Part shown: positions 10,301 through 20,752 of the stretch, piece by piece
Numbering within the stretch: the first letter of the stretch is position 1
Layout of the letters: each line of letters starts with the position of its first letter
Position numbers and translations under genes: made by a program
The notes under the pieces: model-generated
Seen by the model: the letters and a program-made list of their open reading frames with translations, nothing else
Databases searched by the model: none
What the model was told of the DNA's origin: nothing
Source: Copromyces sp. CBS 386.78
Lineage: Eukaryota > Ascomycota > Sordariomycetes > Sordariales > Sordariaceae
Assembly (NCBI GenBank): GCA_030685235.1
Contig: MU839109.1
Coordinates: 62,001-126,000 of the forward strand
Reading direction: 5' to 3'
DNA: 64,000 bases

Positions 10301-12736
10301 CGCCAGTATGTCACGCCGAGCGCCTGCTCGAACGAGAGCGCCCCAGCGGCATATGCGGCCGCGATTTCGCCGCTGGAATGGCTCGTGACGGCCGATGGAC
10401 GGATGCCCCATGAGCGGAGCAACACCACCAGGCACACCTGCAGCGCCACGGTGATGGGCTGGCCAAGGTGAATCTCCGAGACGCGACTGGACTTGGCATC
10501 GCGCGTCAGTTCCTCGCGCAACGACCAGTCGGCGCCGTACATCTCCCGCAGGACTCGGTCGGCCTTGTCGATCGCCTCTGCGAATACGGGGTATGCGTAC
10601 AGCAATTCTCGGCCCATGGCATGCCATTGCGCGCCTTGACCGTTGAACACAAAGCCGAGTCGCGGCGCCCGCTTGCTTGCGGACGCGTGTCCTACCTTGA
10701 GAGCCGCCGTCTTGTCCAGATTGTCGGCCAGCTCGGCCAGGTTGCTAGCGCGCACTGTAGTGATGTAGGAGAGGCGCGATCGCCGGTGACTGAGCGTGAA
10801 GGCCATGTCGGCAGGCTGCAGATCCATCTCGCCCTCTACCTCTATACTCTTCCGGATGCAAGCAGCCAGGTTTCCGGCCATGGCTCGGGTCGTGTCGGCG
10901 TCCTGGGCGCTGAGCATATACAGTCGAGACACATCACCGTCGTCCGCTGTCCTTGTCCTGCGACCGTTGCCATTTGCGAGCCGCGTTTCAGGCGCACCTT
11001 CGAGGATGACGTGTGCGTTTGTCCCTCCGTAGCCAAAGTTGTTGATGGACGCGCGCAAGGGCCTGTTGCGTGGCCAGGGCACCACACTGGTCGGCACTCG
11101 CAAGTGCCAGTCGTCAAGGGGAATCTTGTCGTTCCCCACGCCGTAGTTCTGATTCGGCGGAATGGCTCGGTACTTCATAGCCATCGCAGTCTTGATAATG
11201 CCAGCCAACCCGCTGACGCCCTCGGTATGCCCGACATTGGTCTTGACCGAGCCGACCCAGACGGGGTCGTCTTGTGTGCGGCTTGCACCGAACGTCCGGG
11301 CAAGTGATTCGGCCTCGGTAACATCCCCCGCCTGCGTCCCGGTCATGTGCGCCTCCACGTACCCCGTGTCCGAAAGATCGAGACCCGCTCGTTGGTAGCA
11401 ATGTCGTATCAGCCGGATCTGCGCGTCCGTGGAGGGAGAGGTGATGCTGGTTGTTCTACCGTCCTGGTTCAGTCCCGTCTCCCGTATCACGGCATGCACC
11501 CGGTCGCCGTCTCGCACGGCCGCATCGAGGGACTTTAGCACAAGCACGGCCACCCCTTCTCCCCGGCCGTAGCCCTGCGCCCGCGAATCCCACGCGTAAC
11601 AACGTCCATCTGCGCCCACCATGCTAAAAATAACAAAAGCCCAGGGTTAGTCCCCACACAGGAAGCGCCAACATAAGTACAAGAAAGAGATTGAAGCTGT
11701 TTAGACCAAGCTCAGTTGGGTAAGGTAGGTACGTACCCGAGAGTGGACATGGCGATGTAGATGTCTGGGTTCAAGATCGCATTCGAAGCTCCGACGATGG
11801 AAACGTGGGACTCTCCCGACCGGATGGTCTGGCATGCTTGGTGCAAGGCGGCGAGGGCGGCCGAGCAACCGGTGTCGATGGACATGCTGGCTCCCTGGAA
11901 ATCGTAGAAGTGGGAGACCCTGTTGGAGAACATGGCCGTGTAGTTTCCCGTGAGCGTGGACGGCGGCATCGTCTCGGGATCGCGCGTCTGAAGGTCGTGG
12001 TAATCCTTGGTGTAGCAACCGACGAACACCGACGTGTTGGGGCCCGGCCCCGCGAGCTTTTCTATGGGTAGACCGGCTGTTGTTTTCCAAGAAAATAAAA
12101 GATTAGATAGGGCACGGGTTACATGGGTTTTGCTCATAAGGGGCAAGCAAAAGGCTACTTTACCGTCCTCTGTTGCTTCGTACGTCACCTCCAATAGCAG
12201 CCGAAGCTGAGGATCTGCTGCCTGCACAGCCCATCGCCGTCAGCTGGAGAAATAGAGATGGGATGAAAGGGAAATGATCAAGAGAGCTTACACTGGCTGC
12301 TTCGGACGTGAGTCGAAAGAATGCGGCATCGAACAGAGCTACGTCTTCGTGTAAGAAATAACCCCCGGTGGCATGATTCTGTAAAGAAAAGGCGGGTTTC
12401 TTAGCAATCCCTTGGTCCGTTCCGAGATTCTTTAACCGACTCTCATCAATATAAACCTACTCTACCACTCTTCGCAGGATTCGGGTCGTAGTATGATTTC
12501 ACGTCGAACCGCGACTCGGGTATGGGGGACCAGGCGTCTCGACCGCTGGCACAGAGGTCCCAGAGCCCCTCCGGACTCGTAACGCCGCCGGGGAATCTGC
12601 AAGCCATGCCCACGACGGCGATGGGCGACGCAGACTGGAGGTGGGACATGGTCCTCTCCTTATGACTATGATGCCTGCTTTTGTCAAACGACGATGCCCC
12701 GTTGGAGCCGTTGGTCATGTTTAGAGGTATCGTCAT
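4384..12736 (-). CDS. Highly reducing iterative type I polyketide synthase (KS-AT-DH-MT-ER-KR-ACP)
   Basis: Core enzyme of the cluster. Exons in order of translation: 12736-12461, 12378-12292, 12221-12164, 12076-11737, 11623-5344, 5277-4384, giving 2,644 aa. KS: active Cys211 in DTGCSAAL, His346 (AHMTGT, Met where Gly is usual) and His386 (NVGHTEG). AT: Ser670 in SHSSGE. DH: His1004 (HxxxGxxxxP) and Asp1206 (HPTTLD). MT: SAM motif LEVGAGNG near 1487. ER: about 1890-2190, with a disordered nucleotide motif at about 2034-2048. [10 protein letters not shown] at 2261-2268 and the Ser2389/Tyr2402/Asn2406 triad. ACP: Ser2600 in LGVDSL. The protein ends at the ACP with no thioesterase or reductase, so release needs a partner. 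It is divergent from the acyltransferase. An alternative start is the later Met in MSHLQSAS, 29 residues in. By context it resembles the HR-PKSs of salicylaldehyde pathways. Confidence 0.95.
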
Positions 12737-13538
12737 GATGATGATGATGTCTGAGATAGTACCTTAGTACCATGTAACACGGGTGGACTGGAAAATGAAC
12801 CACATAAAAAGATGACTTCGAAAAAGCATTGGAAACACGCGAGACTTAATAGATATCGAAGTGAATCGATTTAAAGAGGTAGGTAGTATTGTTAAGGTAG
12901 CTAGTGGTACCTAAGTACATCCGGGATACCCCGACACGCCTTACCGTAGAGGTATTCGGCAATTGTAAGCTGGCATGCAGTTCGCCGATCGGGCTGCAGC
13001 GCCGTCTTCCTTCGGCCTTTGTAAACTGGATAAAACATAGCTGCAGAGGGTAAATGCACTAAAACCACAGAGATAATGGTGGGCATTTCGGATGTTGCTT
13101 ACAGTCGTGTTTGCACCTTGCCTGTGGGAAGTAATAATTCCCAAAGGTAAGGTACCTACTTGGGGGTTTGGGAAAAGTGGGACCTTTCTCACCCCCTCTT
13201 TCATGAAAGGTCCCACTTTTCCCAAACCCCCAAGTAGTGCAAATATTTCAATCATTGAAATGATGAAATTTAGCGGGTAAAAACGGGGTTTACAATGTTA
13301 GGTGTCATCTAGCTGCAGGTCCCACTTTTCTATGTGGGGGAGGGTACGCATAGGATTACATAGGGTGCGGGCAGGTTTTCCCCAACTTAGATCCCTAAGG
13401 TACCTAAGCTCTCTTGCGTCCCCTATTCTCAGTTGGGCATAAGTTGTCCTAAATTTCCGGCAACATTTTCGCAACCGATCTTGAGAAGAGGGCCTCACAC
13501 TTTAATGCAGTAGGCAGTTCACTACGACGGAGCCAAGG
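12737..13538. promoter_or_regulatory. Divergent promoter region between PKS and acyltransferase
   Basis: An 802-base spacer driving two cluster genes in opposite directions. It contains TCGCCGATCGGG (12982-12993), resembling the CGG-rich words found upstream of other cluster genes, several AGGTA/TACCT words (12880-12915, 13149-13160), and the long perfect hairpin at 13156-13237. No coding potential was seen. Confidence 0.6.
13156..13237. repeat. Perfect inverted repeat, 33-bp arms, 16-base loop
   Basis: The arms at 13156-13188 and 13205-13237 are exact reverse complements (one arm begins CTACTTGGGGGTTTGGG). A related fragment, GGTCCCACTTTTC, recurs at about 13318. It may be a foldback/MITE-type insertion or a structural element in the PKS promoter. 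I could not identify target-site duplications. Confidence 0.85.
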
Positions 13539-15041
13539 ATGCCGGATTCGACAGTCCGAGTTCCCCTCGGGGTTCTGGATCACTTCCTTCCTCCCCATTA
13601 TATGCCCATGAAATGGTACATTCCGTTGAAGGACGCCGTTACGCCCCAGCAAGCGTTCAAGGCTTTGGAAGATAGCCTTCGCCTTACCTTCCGACAACTG
13701 CCCTGGCTGAGCGGGAAAATCTACAAAGCAGATCCAGGAACACCAGGCGGACGCCCCGGCCAGCTTGAGATCCGGTATGACCCAGCGGACCTTGAGGATA
13801 ACAACAAGCCTGTGCCTCATTTCCGTTTCAAGCTACTAGACGAAACGGTGAGCTACGAAGAGATCTGTGAGAGCGGCTACCCCATGGACACGATCCCGGA
13901 CGAGGAGGTTTTTTGGGGAGATTTCCTCAACTTTCCCAAGGTGGATAACGGTGCCGAGTGCTTCAAGGCTCAGGCCAACTTTGTGCCTGGAGCGTTGATC
14001 CTGTGCGGCGCCACTCACCACATCGCCTGCGACGGCACCGCCTTGTTTGACGTGTGGAGGATATGGGCGGCCAACTGTGCCGCCTTGCAGGCAAACACCG
14101 CGCCTGTGGTCCTCGATCCCTTGAGCTCGGATCGCGGTCTTATCGAGCGTATATGGGCGGACGAGGGCAGCCGATTGGAGCATGTCGATGATGCAAAAGG
14201 AGAAACGGGCCATGTGGGAGCAAAGTCATACACCTTGTTGGACATGGAACCACCAAATGCACCGTCCAAGGAGGATCGCCGGTTACCTCCACCACCATCC
14301 TCTAGTGAGGCTATGACGTCGGCCGTCTTCTACATGTCACCCGACAAGTTCACCGCACTCCACAAGCGCTGTCTGGACGAGGCGGGCGCCGGATCGCGTC
14401 TCTCGGGAAACGACAGCATGACGGCGCTAATCTGGCGCAGTCTGCTCAAAGCCAGACACGCGGCAGCCATCGCCGCCGGTCGAGCGAGCGAGTCGGACAA
14501 TGTCGAGGCCTGGTTGCAGCTAACGCTCGACGGCCGGCTCAACATTTCCGCCAAGGGCGCTATGCCATTCGAGTACCTGGGCAACCTGGTGTTCTGGAAC
14601 CGGGTTGCCATGCCGATATCGACGCTGACTTCGCCCGATACTGGTATCGCCACGGTGGCCATGGCCATCCGCAGAGAGGCCGACGCAGCGACTCCGCAGG
14701 CCATGCTGGGTGCATATGGGCTGGCGCGGCGCCTTGAAGATCTTTCGAAACTTCAGCTCAGCATCACCCATGCCCACGGTTACGACATGATCCTGTCGTC
14801 TCTCATGATGATGCGCATCCAAGACATGCGGTGGGGCGGGCGCTTGTTCGCCAATGGTGGAAAGGCCGATGCGTTGAGGCCTCTCTTTGACGATATCAAC
14901 AAGGCTGGACGTCTTTGTTTCGCGATGCCGCGCGAGCCAGGGCGCGGCGTCGAGTTTGTGGTCAATTTGTTCCAGGATGAATGGGATTACTTGCTGGAAG
15001 ATGAGGAGTTTGGGGAATATGCTTTGTATTTGACTTCTTGA
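13539..15041 (+). CDS. BAHD-type acyltransferase (transferase family, trichothecene 3-O-acetyltransferase-like)
   Basis: Probably transfers an acyl group from CoA to a hydroxyl of the pathway product, or takes part in offloading from the PKS, which has no releasing domain. A single exon encodes 500 aa, a usual family length. The catalytic HxxxDG motif is intact: His161-Ile-Ala-Cys-Asp165-Gly. The usual second motif (DFGWG) is replaced by a DMRWGG stretch, as is common in fungal relatives. The N-terminal VPLGVLDH and the C-terminal CFAMPREPGRGVEF region also fit the family. No signal peptide, so probably cytosolic. It is transcribed away from the PKS from a shared intergenic region, which argues for co-regulation. 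The acyl donor cannot be read from sequence. Confidence 0.88.
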   Translation: MPDSTVRVPLGVLDHFLPPHYMPMKWYIPLKDAVTPQQAFKALEDSLRLTFRQLPWLSGKIYKADPGTPGGRPGQLEIRYDPADLEDNNKPVPHFRFKLLDETVSYEEICESGYPMDTIPDEEVFWGDFLNFPKVDNGAECFKAQANFVPGALILCGATHHIACDGTALFDVWRIWAANCAALQANTAPVVLDPLSSDRGLIERIWADEGSRLEHVDDAKGETGHVGAKSYTLLDMEPPNAPSKEDRRLPPPPSSSEAMTSAVFYMSPDKFTALHKRCLDEAGAGSRLSGNDSMTALIWRSLLKARHAAAIAAGRASESDNVEAWLQLTLDGRLNISAKGAMPFEYLGNLVFWNRVAMPISTLTSPDTGIATVAMAIRREADAATPQAMLGAYGLARRLEDLSKLQLSITHAHGYDMILSSLMMMRIQDMRWGGRLFANGGKADALRPLFDDINKAGRLCFAMPREPGRGVEFVVNLFQDEWDYLLEDEEFGEYALYLTS

Positions 15042-15245
15042 GAAGAGGAAACGGTGTAGAGCCAACATGCCGGCGATAGATAGCTATGCATTTCAATGAT
15101 TACTTGGCCGCTCAGTTGCTTCATCGGATGTCCCTACTGCTACTCCTACAGACACCAGGACGGGATATTGACATAACGCAGCTGTGAGTTTGCCAAAGCT
15201 GGCAACGAAATACTGTATCACGTAATCAACAGGTCACCTTTTGAA

Positions 15246-15507
15246 ACCACTTGGCCACTGGGCCATTTGGTTGTTTGTGAAAGAAATGGCTGGTTCTTTC
15301 CGTTGATAAAGGGGGTGTTGGAGGTTGGAGGAAGGAGGGACTTTGGAACTTTGAGACTTGTAAAAATTTTCAGATTTTGGACCCAACCTAACTCTAGTAT
15401 AGCGATTACCCCCTATAAAAAAGATGCGTTCCATTGGGTTCCAGACATTGGTTGTCCTTATTGTCCAACAACCACAATCAATGTCTAGAAACAGATTTTC
15501 CCACTAC
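15246..15507. repeat. Dispersed repeat, copy 2 (less mutated), with terminal hairpin
   Basis: Homologous to 526-785 but with fewer C-to-T and G-to-A changes. Its right end carries an imperfect hairpin (AGACATTGGTTGT ... ACAATCAATGTCT, about 15433-15485), related to the palindrome at 245-281. Both full copies terminate in CAGATTTTCCCACTAC. It lies in the 15042-15646 spacer between two convergent genes, and the remainder of that spacer shows only AGGTA/TACCT words (15510-15620). Confidence 0.75.
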
Positions 15508-15646
15508 CGAAGGTACGTACCTACTACGTACCGACACCAGGCCCAGAAATGGCTGGAAGACTAAGGTACCTATGTACTCGGCTAAGGTACCTATTCACGA
15601 GACTACCTAGGTATGGCAGTAATGACTGCGGGCAGGGGCATTATCC

Positions 15647-16687
15647 CTAGGCCGAATATTCATACTTCTTCAGCACAAAGTTAGCCATGAGCCCAACCGT
15701 CATCGCAGTACCGACATAGCCGCTTCCTTTACCGAACGCCCAAGCGCAACTGTCGCCATTTTCCAAGTCGACGACGGCGATCATCCACGCCAGCACGAGA
15801 GCAGTAACGCCACACGAGATGGCGTAGTACGCCTCGCCGAACCCCGCCAACTGGCCCGCTTTCACCAGACAGAAGATTTGCACCGCGCCCGCGACGTAGC
15901 AGGCGGGTTTCGTTCCCTTGCGGCCGAGTCGCACGGCGAGACCCATGACGCCGGCCTTCAGATCGTCGAGATAGTCCTGGTGAGCATAGAGGGTGTCGAA
16001 GATGACGGTCCACAGAATGCCGGCGAAGTAGAGATACCCAGCCGACCAGGCCAGTGGCGATTCGGCGACGGCGGTCAACCGAGCAGACAGACCCGACGAC
16101 GACGACGGGTCGAACAGAGGTGCCAACGGATCCTTGCCGACCATGGCCGCTACCAAGAAGATGGCGTACGAGAGCCCAAAGCCCAGCTCGACCTGGGGGT
16201 AGTTGGTGCAGCGCTTCAGCAGAGGGTAGATGAACAGAAGCACGCCGTCGATGACGGCGTGGATCGACACGGAACCGCCCAGCGGGTACAAGAGGGCGGC
16301 CCCGACCGCAATCTGCGCCGCAGTGAAGACGTGTGCCTGCGCGGTCGAGACGGCACCCCGCGCGATGGGTCTCACGCGGCAGCGAGCAACCTGGCGGTCA
16401 AAATCCTGATCCAGGTTGTCGTTCCACGTACAGGTGATGCCGCGGAAGATCGTGGTCCAGACCCAGAGGTATCCCGCGAGGAAGGCAAGGGTGGTCAAGT
16501 CGTGCATCTCGCCGGAGAACGGGGGGATGTTGATGGCGAACCCGAGCCCTATCAGGTAGTGCCAGTAGTAGGCCCAGAAGCCTGCCGGCCGGTCGAGACG
16601 CATGAGCTCGGCGTACGGGACCCAGGCGTCCGGTAGGAAGGGGAAGACGCCATGCTCTGGCCTGCGGTATCCTTTGACTTCGGACAT
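15647..16687 (-). CDS. UbiA-family membrane prenyltransferase
   Basis: Transfers a prenyl chain from an allylic diphosphate to an aromatic or polyketide acceptor in a membrane. A single exon encodes 346 aa, typical for the 4-hydroxybenzoate polyprenyltransferase family. The two Asp-rich Mg-diphosphate motifs are present: NDNLDQDFD at 89-97 and DTLYAHQDYLDD at 231-242, the latter followed by KAGVMGLAVRLG. About eight or nine hydrophobic segments surround them. Fungal meroterpenoid clusters use this family for geranylation or farnesylation, but usually next to non-reducing PKSs; here the only PKS is highly reducing. A UbiA-type terpene cyclase, as in fumagillin biosynthesis, is the alternative reading. 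Because canonical prenyltransferase motifs are intact, I favour aromatic prenylation. Upstream TCGGCG words lie at 17027-17033 and 17157-17190. Confidence 0.93.
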   Translation of the reverse strand: MSEVKGYRRPEHGVFPFLPDAWVPYAELMRLDRPAGFWAYYWHYLIGLGFAINIPPFSGEMHDLTTLAFLAGYLWVWTTIFRGITCTWNDNLDQDFDRQVARCRVRPIARGAVSTAQAHVFTAAQIAVGAALLYPLGGSVSIHAVIDGVLLFIYPLLKRCTNYPQVELGFGLSYAIFLVAAMVGKDPLAPLFDPSSSSGLSARLTAVAESPLAWSAGYLYFAGILWTVIFDTLYAHQDYLDDLKAGVMGLAVRLGRKGTKPACYVAGAVQIFCLVKAGQLAGFGEAYYAISCGVTALVLAWMIAVVDLENGDSCAWAFGKGSGYVGTAMTVGLMANFVLKKYEYSA

Positions 16688-17814
16688 GGTTTTGCGTTAG
16701 GATTGAGTCGGTGCCAAATTGAACTATAGGGAGGGCCGGGGGAGATCAATGCGACCAGGAGAGAGAACTGGTGACGTGACTGGAAACGAAAGAGTAGCAA
16801 GCTAAGGTAGGTAGCTATGATAATAGGCCAATGTGTGGAAAATGTTCCCGAGCAAGTCCAGTTTCTGGGATTAAGAATGAGGTGGCAATGATTACCTATC
16901 CAACTGTGAGTACCAAAGGTCATCAAGTCAGCTAAACACCAACCCTCTTATATCTCCTTGACATGAGGGGTCGACTGTTCCCTTCGTCCCCCCAGACGAA
17001 TCCCCAGAGAGCTTCGGATCGACGACTCGGCGATACCTACCATTCGTGGAACCCATTATCACGCATCAAGGGTCTTGCCCGGGCATTGGCAATTCTAGCA
17101 CACATGCAGTCAGACGGCAGTTGCCTCGTAGCACTGAATCAGCTACCTGCATAAGATTCGGCGGATGGATTCGGCGGTGGGTTCGGCGAATGTGTGCACG
17201 CACCACATGCACGGTATCGCGTCCCGTCCCGCCCTGTCAACTGGCACAGGATATCTGGGGTGTAGACTACCGTAGACTCTTTGCCGTGCGACCGTAGAAG
17301 TCCAGGGGGACTATCATAATGCGCGCATCGTACCTAGATTCCAGTCGTGTTATACCTATTAGCCATCATTTGCGCTGTTTCCAAGGTAGCGATTGAGTTA
17401 TGTCAGTATATACAGTGCACGGTTTATTTGTTGAAAGTACTGAGACTTTGGTGTATCTCTACAGTTGTCACGGTGTTCATGTTCGACAAAGGGTCAGCGT
17501 CATGTCATGTAAGACCGCTGCGGCAGGGACACAACATCCAATCCTGCCAGGAGTTGATACGATACCAGAATGACTATCGTGAACTCGCCTTTCTGGAGAA
17601 CATGTTTGCATGTTTCTTTTTTTTTTTTTTGGAGCAAAGAAGCAGACTCGTGAGGCGTGGCGCATCATTCGAGGGTCTTTACGTAGTTTACCCTTGTCAA
17701 CAATTTGAAGAATTCATTGACGAACATGCATTCTTTATTTCCAGAGTTACTAACTGTTGAACCTAGTAAAAGACAAAGGGCATGTACTAGGCGGCGCCTG
17801 GCGTGCGAGCATTT
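16688..17814. other. Intergenic spacer with UbiA promoter
   Basis: No gene supported; a 137-codon frame at 17347-17760 lacks codon bias and ends in low-complexity T runs. CGG-type words occur at 17027-17033 (TCGGCGA) and as three near-tandem TTCGGCG units at 17157-17190, 340-500 bases upstream of the UbiA start. The right end is the 3' UTR of the SDR gene. Confidence 0.5.
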
Positions 17815-18861
17815 TTACACCCATTGCTTGTTACCCAGATGCGAGATGAAGGCACCACCATATCCCTCCTCAATGCTAGCCTTCTCCCAGACGGACCGAA
17901 CAGCCTTGACCGATTCCTCCGGGGTGATTGGACCCTTGAAGTGGGGGGCATACGATGCGAGCTTGCCCACGAATCCCATCATGCCATTCATTTGCTCTGG
18001 CGTGGCTGGAGAGATGTGTTAGTCCACTGCTAGTACTCAGGCGTCCCCGCCAGAGCTGGGAATAGAGACAAGTAGGTAGGTACGTACCATTTGCATAGCG
18101 ACCGACTTCTACCAAGCCCGGACTGATGCTTACGAAGAGGATGCCCTCTTTCTTGTATTGCGCGTTGAACTTGGCCACGATAATGTTCAGGGCGGCCTTG
18201 GATGCGGCATAGATCGGGCCAACGTCAATCTCGCATTGGTTGACCAGGTCGATGTCAGCCACGCCAGATGAGATAGCGATGACCTTCTTGGCCTTGCCCT
18301 TCTTGACCAGAGGAACAAAGAGGTTGAAGAGGTGGAGCTGGCCGGTGACATTTGTCTGGAATGTCTCGGCAGCACCAGCATCGACCTCTTCAATCTTATC
18401 GGCCCTGTTTTTGTGCATCTACCATTAGTCCACACCATCAAATCACAGAACAGCCTGGAGAGGTAAGACGACATACAATGCGCTGACAGGTCCGTAAGCA
18501 TCAAACTCGGGCACGAGACCGGCGTTGGCAACCAGGTAGTCGACACCACGGTCGCCAACGATCTTGGCGGTCTCGGCGGTGGCCTCCTTCAGGCTGGCGT
18601 AGTTGGTGAGGTCTCCATGGAGGATGTGTACATTGGGGCGGTCGCCCAGCTCGGCGGCAACCTTCTTCTCGGTCGCAGCCTTGTTACGGACAAGACCGAT
18701 GACCAGGTTGTCCTTATCTTCCGACAGTTGCCGAAGGAACTCGAACTGAAAATCAAGGGTTCAAATTAGCACGCACGGGGTAAGCAAACGCGGTGGGATT
18801 GGGTGTGTAGCAGACGTACGCCAATTCCCTTGGACACTCCGGTGACAACGTAGACGGCCAT
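17815..18861 (-). CDS. Classical short-chain dehydrogenase/reductase
   Basis: NAD(P)-dependent oxidoreductase, probably oxidising or reducing a carbonyl on the polyketide. Exons: 18861-18820, 18745-18477, 18404-18088, 18005-17815, giving 272 aa. The Rossmann glycine motif TGVSKGIG is at residues 7-14, the NAG motif appears as ANAG, and the catalytic Ser and YxxxK (IYAASKAALN) are present. Intron phases all match and donors are GTACGT or GTATGT. Salicylaldehyde-type clusters carry two or three SDRs that adjust beta-hydroxyls before aromatisation; this is one of two here. It is transcribed in the same direction as UbiA, the second SDR and the cupin. A TCGGCG word lies 200 bases upstream (19063-19068). 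Confidence 0.9.
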
Positions 18862-19629
18862 GGTGCAAGTGAGTGCAGGTAAGGATTTCTGAGCTAAACT
18901 GCCTGGTTTGTTACCTAGTTTGATAGGGAAAGGAGAGATGCAGACAGGTTCATGTTCTGGAATTAGACGCTACCTAGGGTATTTAGAGGTATAGCATATG
19001 CCAATTGATGGAACGCAATAGATCCTTGGAAAGCTTGGATTATAAAGCTTTAATTAGTAAGCTCGGCGTTTGCATTTCCCCGAGAGCCTGTTTGCGTGCC
19101 AATTGGCCTATCGTAAGGTCTTGTTGGTGGTGGTTGAATCTTTGTCTTTTTGACAGACTTGCACAGTTTCACATGCGACTTTGTGACGGACAGGTACCTG
19201 GCACTAGTCTAGATTCAGTTTCTTGGCACAGACCTCTCATCCACTTTTCGGCGCAACGGTCGCTACCACCTGCACTTCGGCCGCCCCCGCATATAGCCGC
19301 CTGGGAACCCGCCCCTGTCTGACCGTTTCAACTAATCAAAGGTAAACAACAGAACGCCGATTCGCCGAACGTATTATCCCGAACGAACGATTTGCGCATG
19401 TCTTCCACTGATCACTTCCTAATCTGAACGGTACAGCACCAAAAGCAGGGTCAAGGTGGATAGTTACCCCACAATATACATACGGTACGTTACGCCAGGC
19501 ACCACTACGCCATACCAGCAAAATTGGAGCTCCGAACTAGTCGGAGTAGTGGCTTCCTTCTTAACCAACCCTACATTCTGACAGTACCAAGCTGCGTTAC
19601 GATTGCACCAATAACACCCTTGACACCTT
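18862..19629. other. Intergenic spacer between the two SDR genes
   Basis: Holds the promoter of the classical SDR and the 3' UTR of the extended SDR. Notable words are TCGGCG at 19063-19068 and the compound ACGCCGATTCGCCGAACG at about 19354-19371, a near copy of which occurs at 27063-27080. No coding potential was found. Confidence 0.5.
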
Positions 19630-20752
19630 TTAGACAAGATCCTCCGTGTTCCACTTGATGCTCTGCTCCAACCCTGTCCACCCGTCCTTGCCCATCTTTC
19701 GTAGCAGATCCTCCGCCCGCTGACGAGGAACAATCTCGCTCAGATCCTCCCCGGCTTGGAAGGGCGGGGCAAAGCTGCGGGTCGGGTACAGCCGGCGAAA
19801 CACGTCCAGGATCCCATCTCCGTTTATGGGCTCGGCGAACGCAAAGATACGTTCTGACTGAACCTCTGGGAGGATCGCGGCCGCCACGTGCAGGAGGGCG
19901 TCGTCCTGGACGTCGACATAGTACTCTGTTCACCTTGATGTATTAGTGGCCCGTCGTGCTCTCTCTCACACCCCCACAACCCCAAGCGATGATAAGGATA
20001 GACATACGAGGTGGGACACTGGCCTGATAGCCGTTGGTGTCTCCGTTGAAGAGACTCACAACAATGCCCGAAGTGGATGGGTGGCCTTGGTTGGCGGGGT
20101 CGAGACTGGCGCCGAAGTTGAGATTCGGCACGACTGTATTCAGGGTGAAACCCGGCTGCTTCTCCTCCATGAACTTCCAGGCCTCCTTTTCCGACAAGGT
20201 CTTGCTGGCTGCATACACAGGCAGCGCGTGCTCGGGTCCATAGGGCGGCGGGTCGCGATAAGCCTGCTCCACCGCCTCGTCGTTCCACGTATCGGTGGTG
20301 ACCTTGAAGGGGTTGTTGGGCTTGGGAATCAAGGCCGCGGTCGAAGAGGACGTGAGCACGAAGCGCTTGACGCTTGGCTCCCGTGCCGCGCATTCCAGAG
20401 CGTTCCGCGTGCCCGCCACGGTTCCCGGTATCACGTGGTCGGGGTTGGGGTCCATGGTGAAGATGGATGCGGTGTGGACAACGGCCGAGACGCCCTTGAC
20501 TGCTTGCGCGAAGGCGTTTGGCTCTGCCATGTCTGGTATAGCCATCAGTTCAAAGTTACCCGGGCCGTACTTTTTGTCCAACAAGTTGCTGATCCAAGCA
20601 TTCTTCTCTGGGCTTCGCGTGGTACCGCGGACCTTGTAACCGTGTTGGAGGAATTGGTCGGCGATGTGAGATCCAATAAAGCCCGCGGCGCCCGTGACGA
20701 GCACCGTTGAGCCTTTAGGAACAGCAAACTGATCGGTTGGCGACGACGACAT
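19630..20752 (-). CDS. Extended SDR, dihydroflavonol-4-reductase/aldehyde-reductase type
   Basis: NADPH-dependent ketone or aldehyde reductase (or the reverse reaction) acting on a pathway intermediate. Exons 20752-20008 and 19925-19630 encode 346 aa. The N-terminal VTGAAGFIGSH is the extended-SDR TGxxGxxG signature, the catalytic motif is YAASK (VYAASKTLSEKEAW), and TSSSTAA supplies the active-site Ser. The C-terminal DVQDDALLHVAAAIL segment is typical of this family. The splice donor is GTATGT and the acceptor ACAG, joining to a Gln codon. There is no signal peptide, so it is likely cytosolic. A candidate TATA box lies at 20916-20924. Substrate and direction of the reaction cannot be told from sequence. 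Confidence 0.92.

Noticed and set aside
10468..11307. 279-codon plus-strand frame
   Set aside because: Antisense to the PKS AT/KS region; no motifs.
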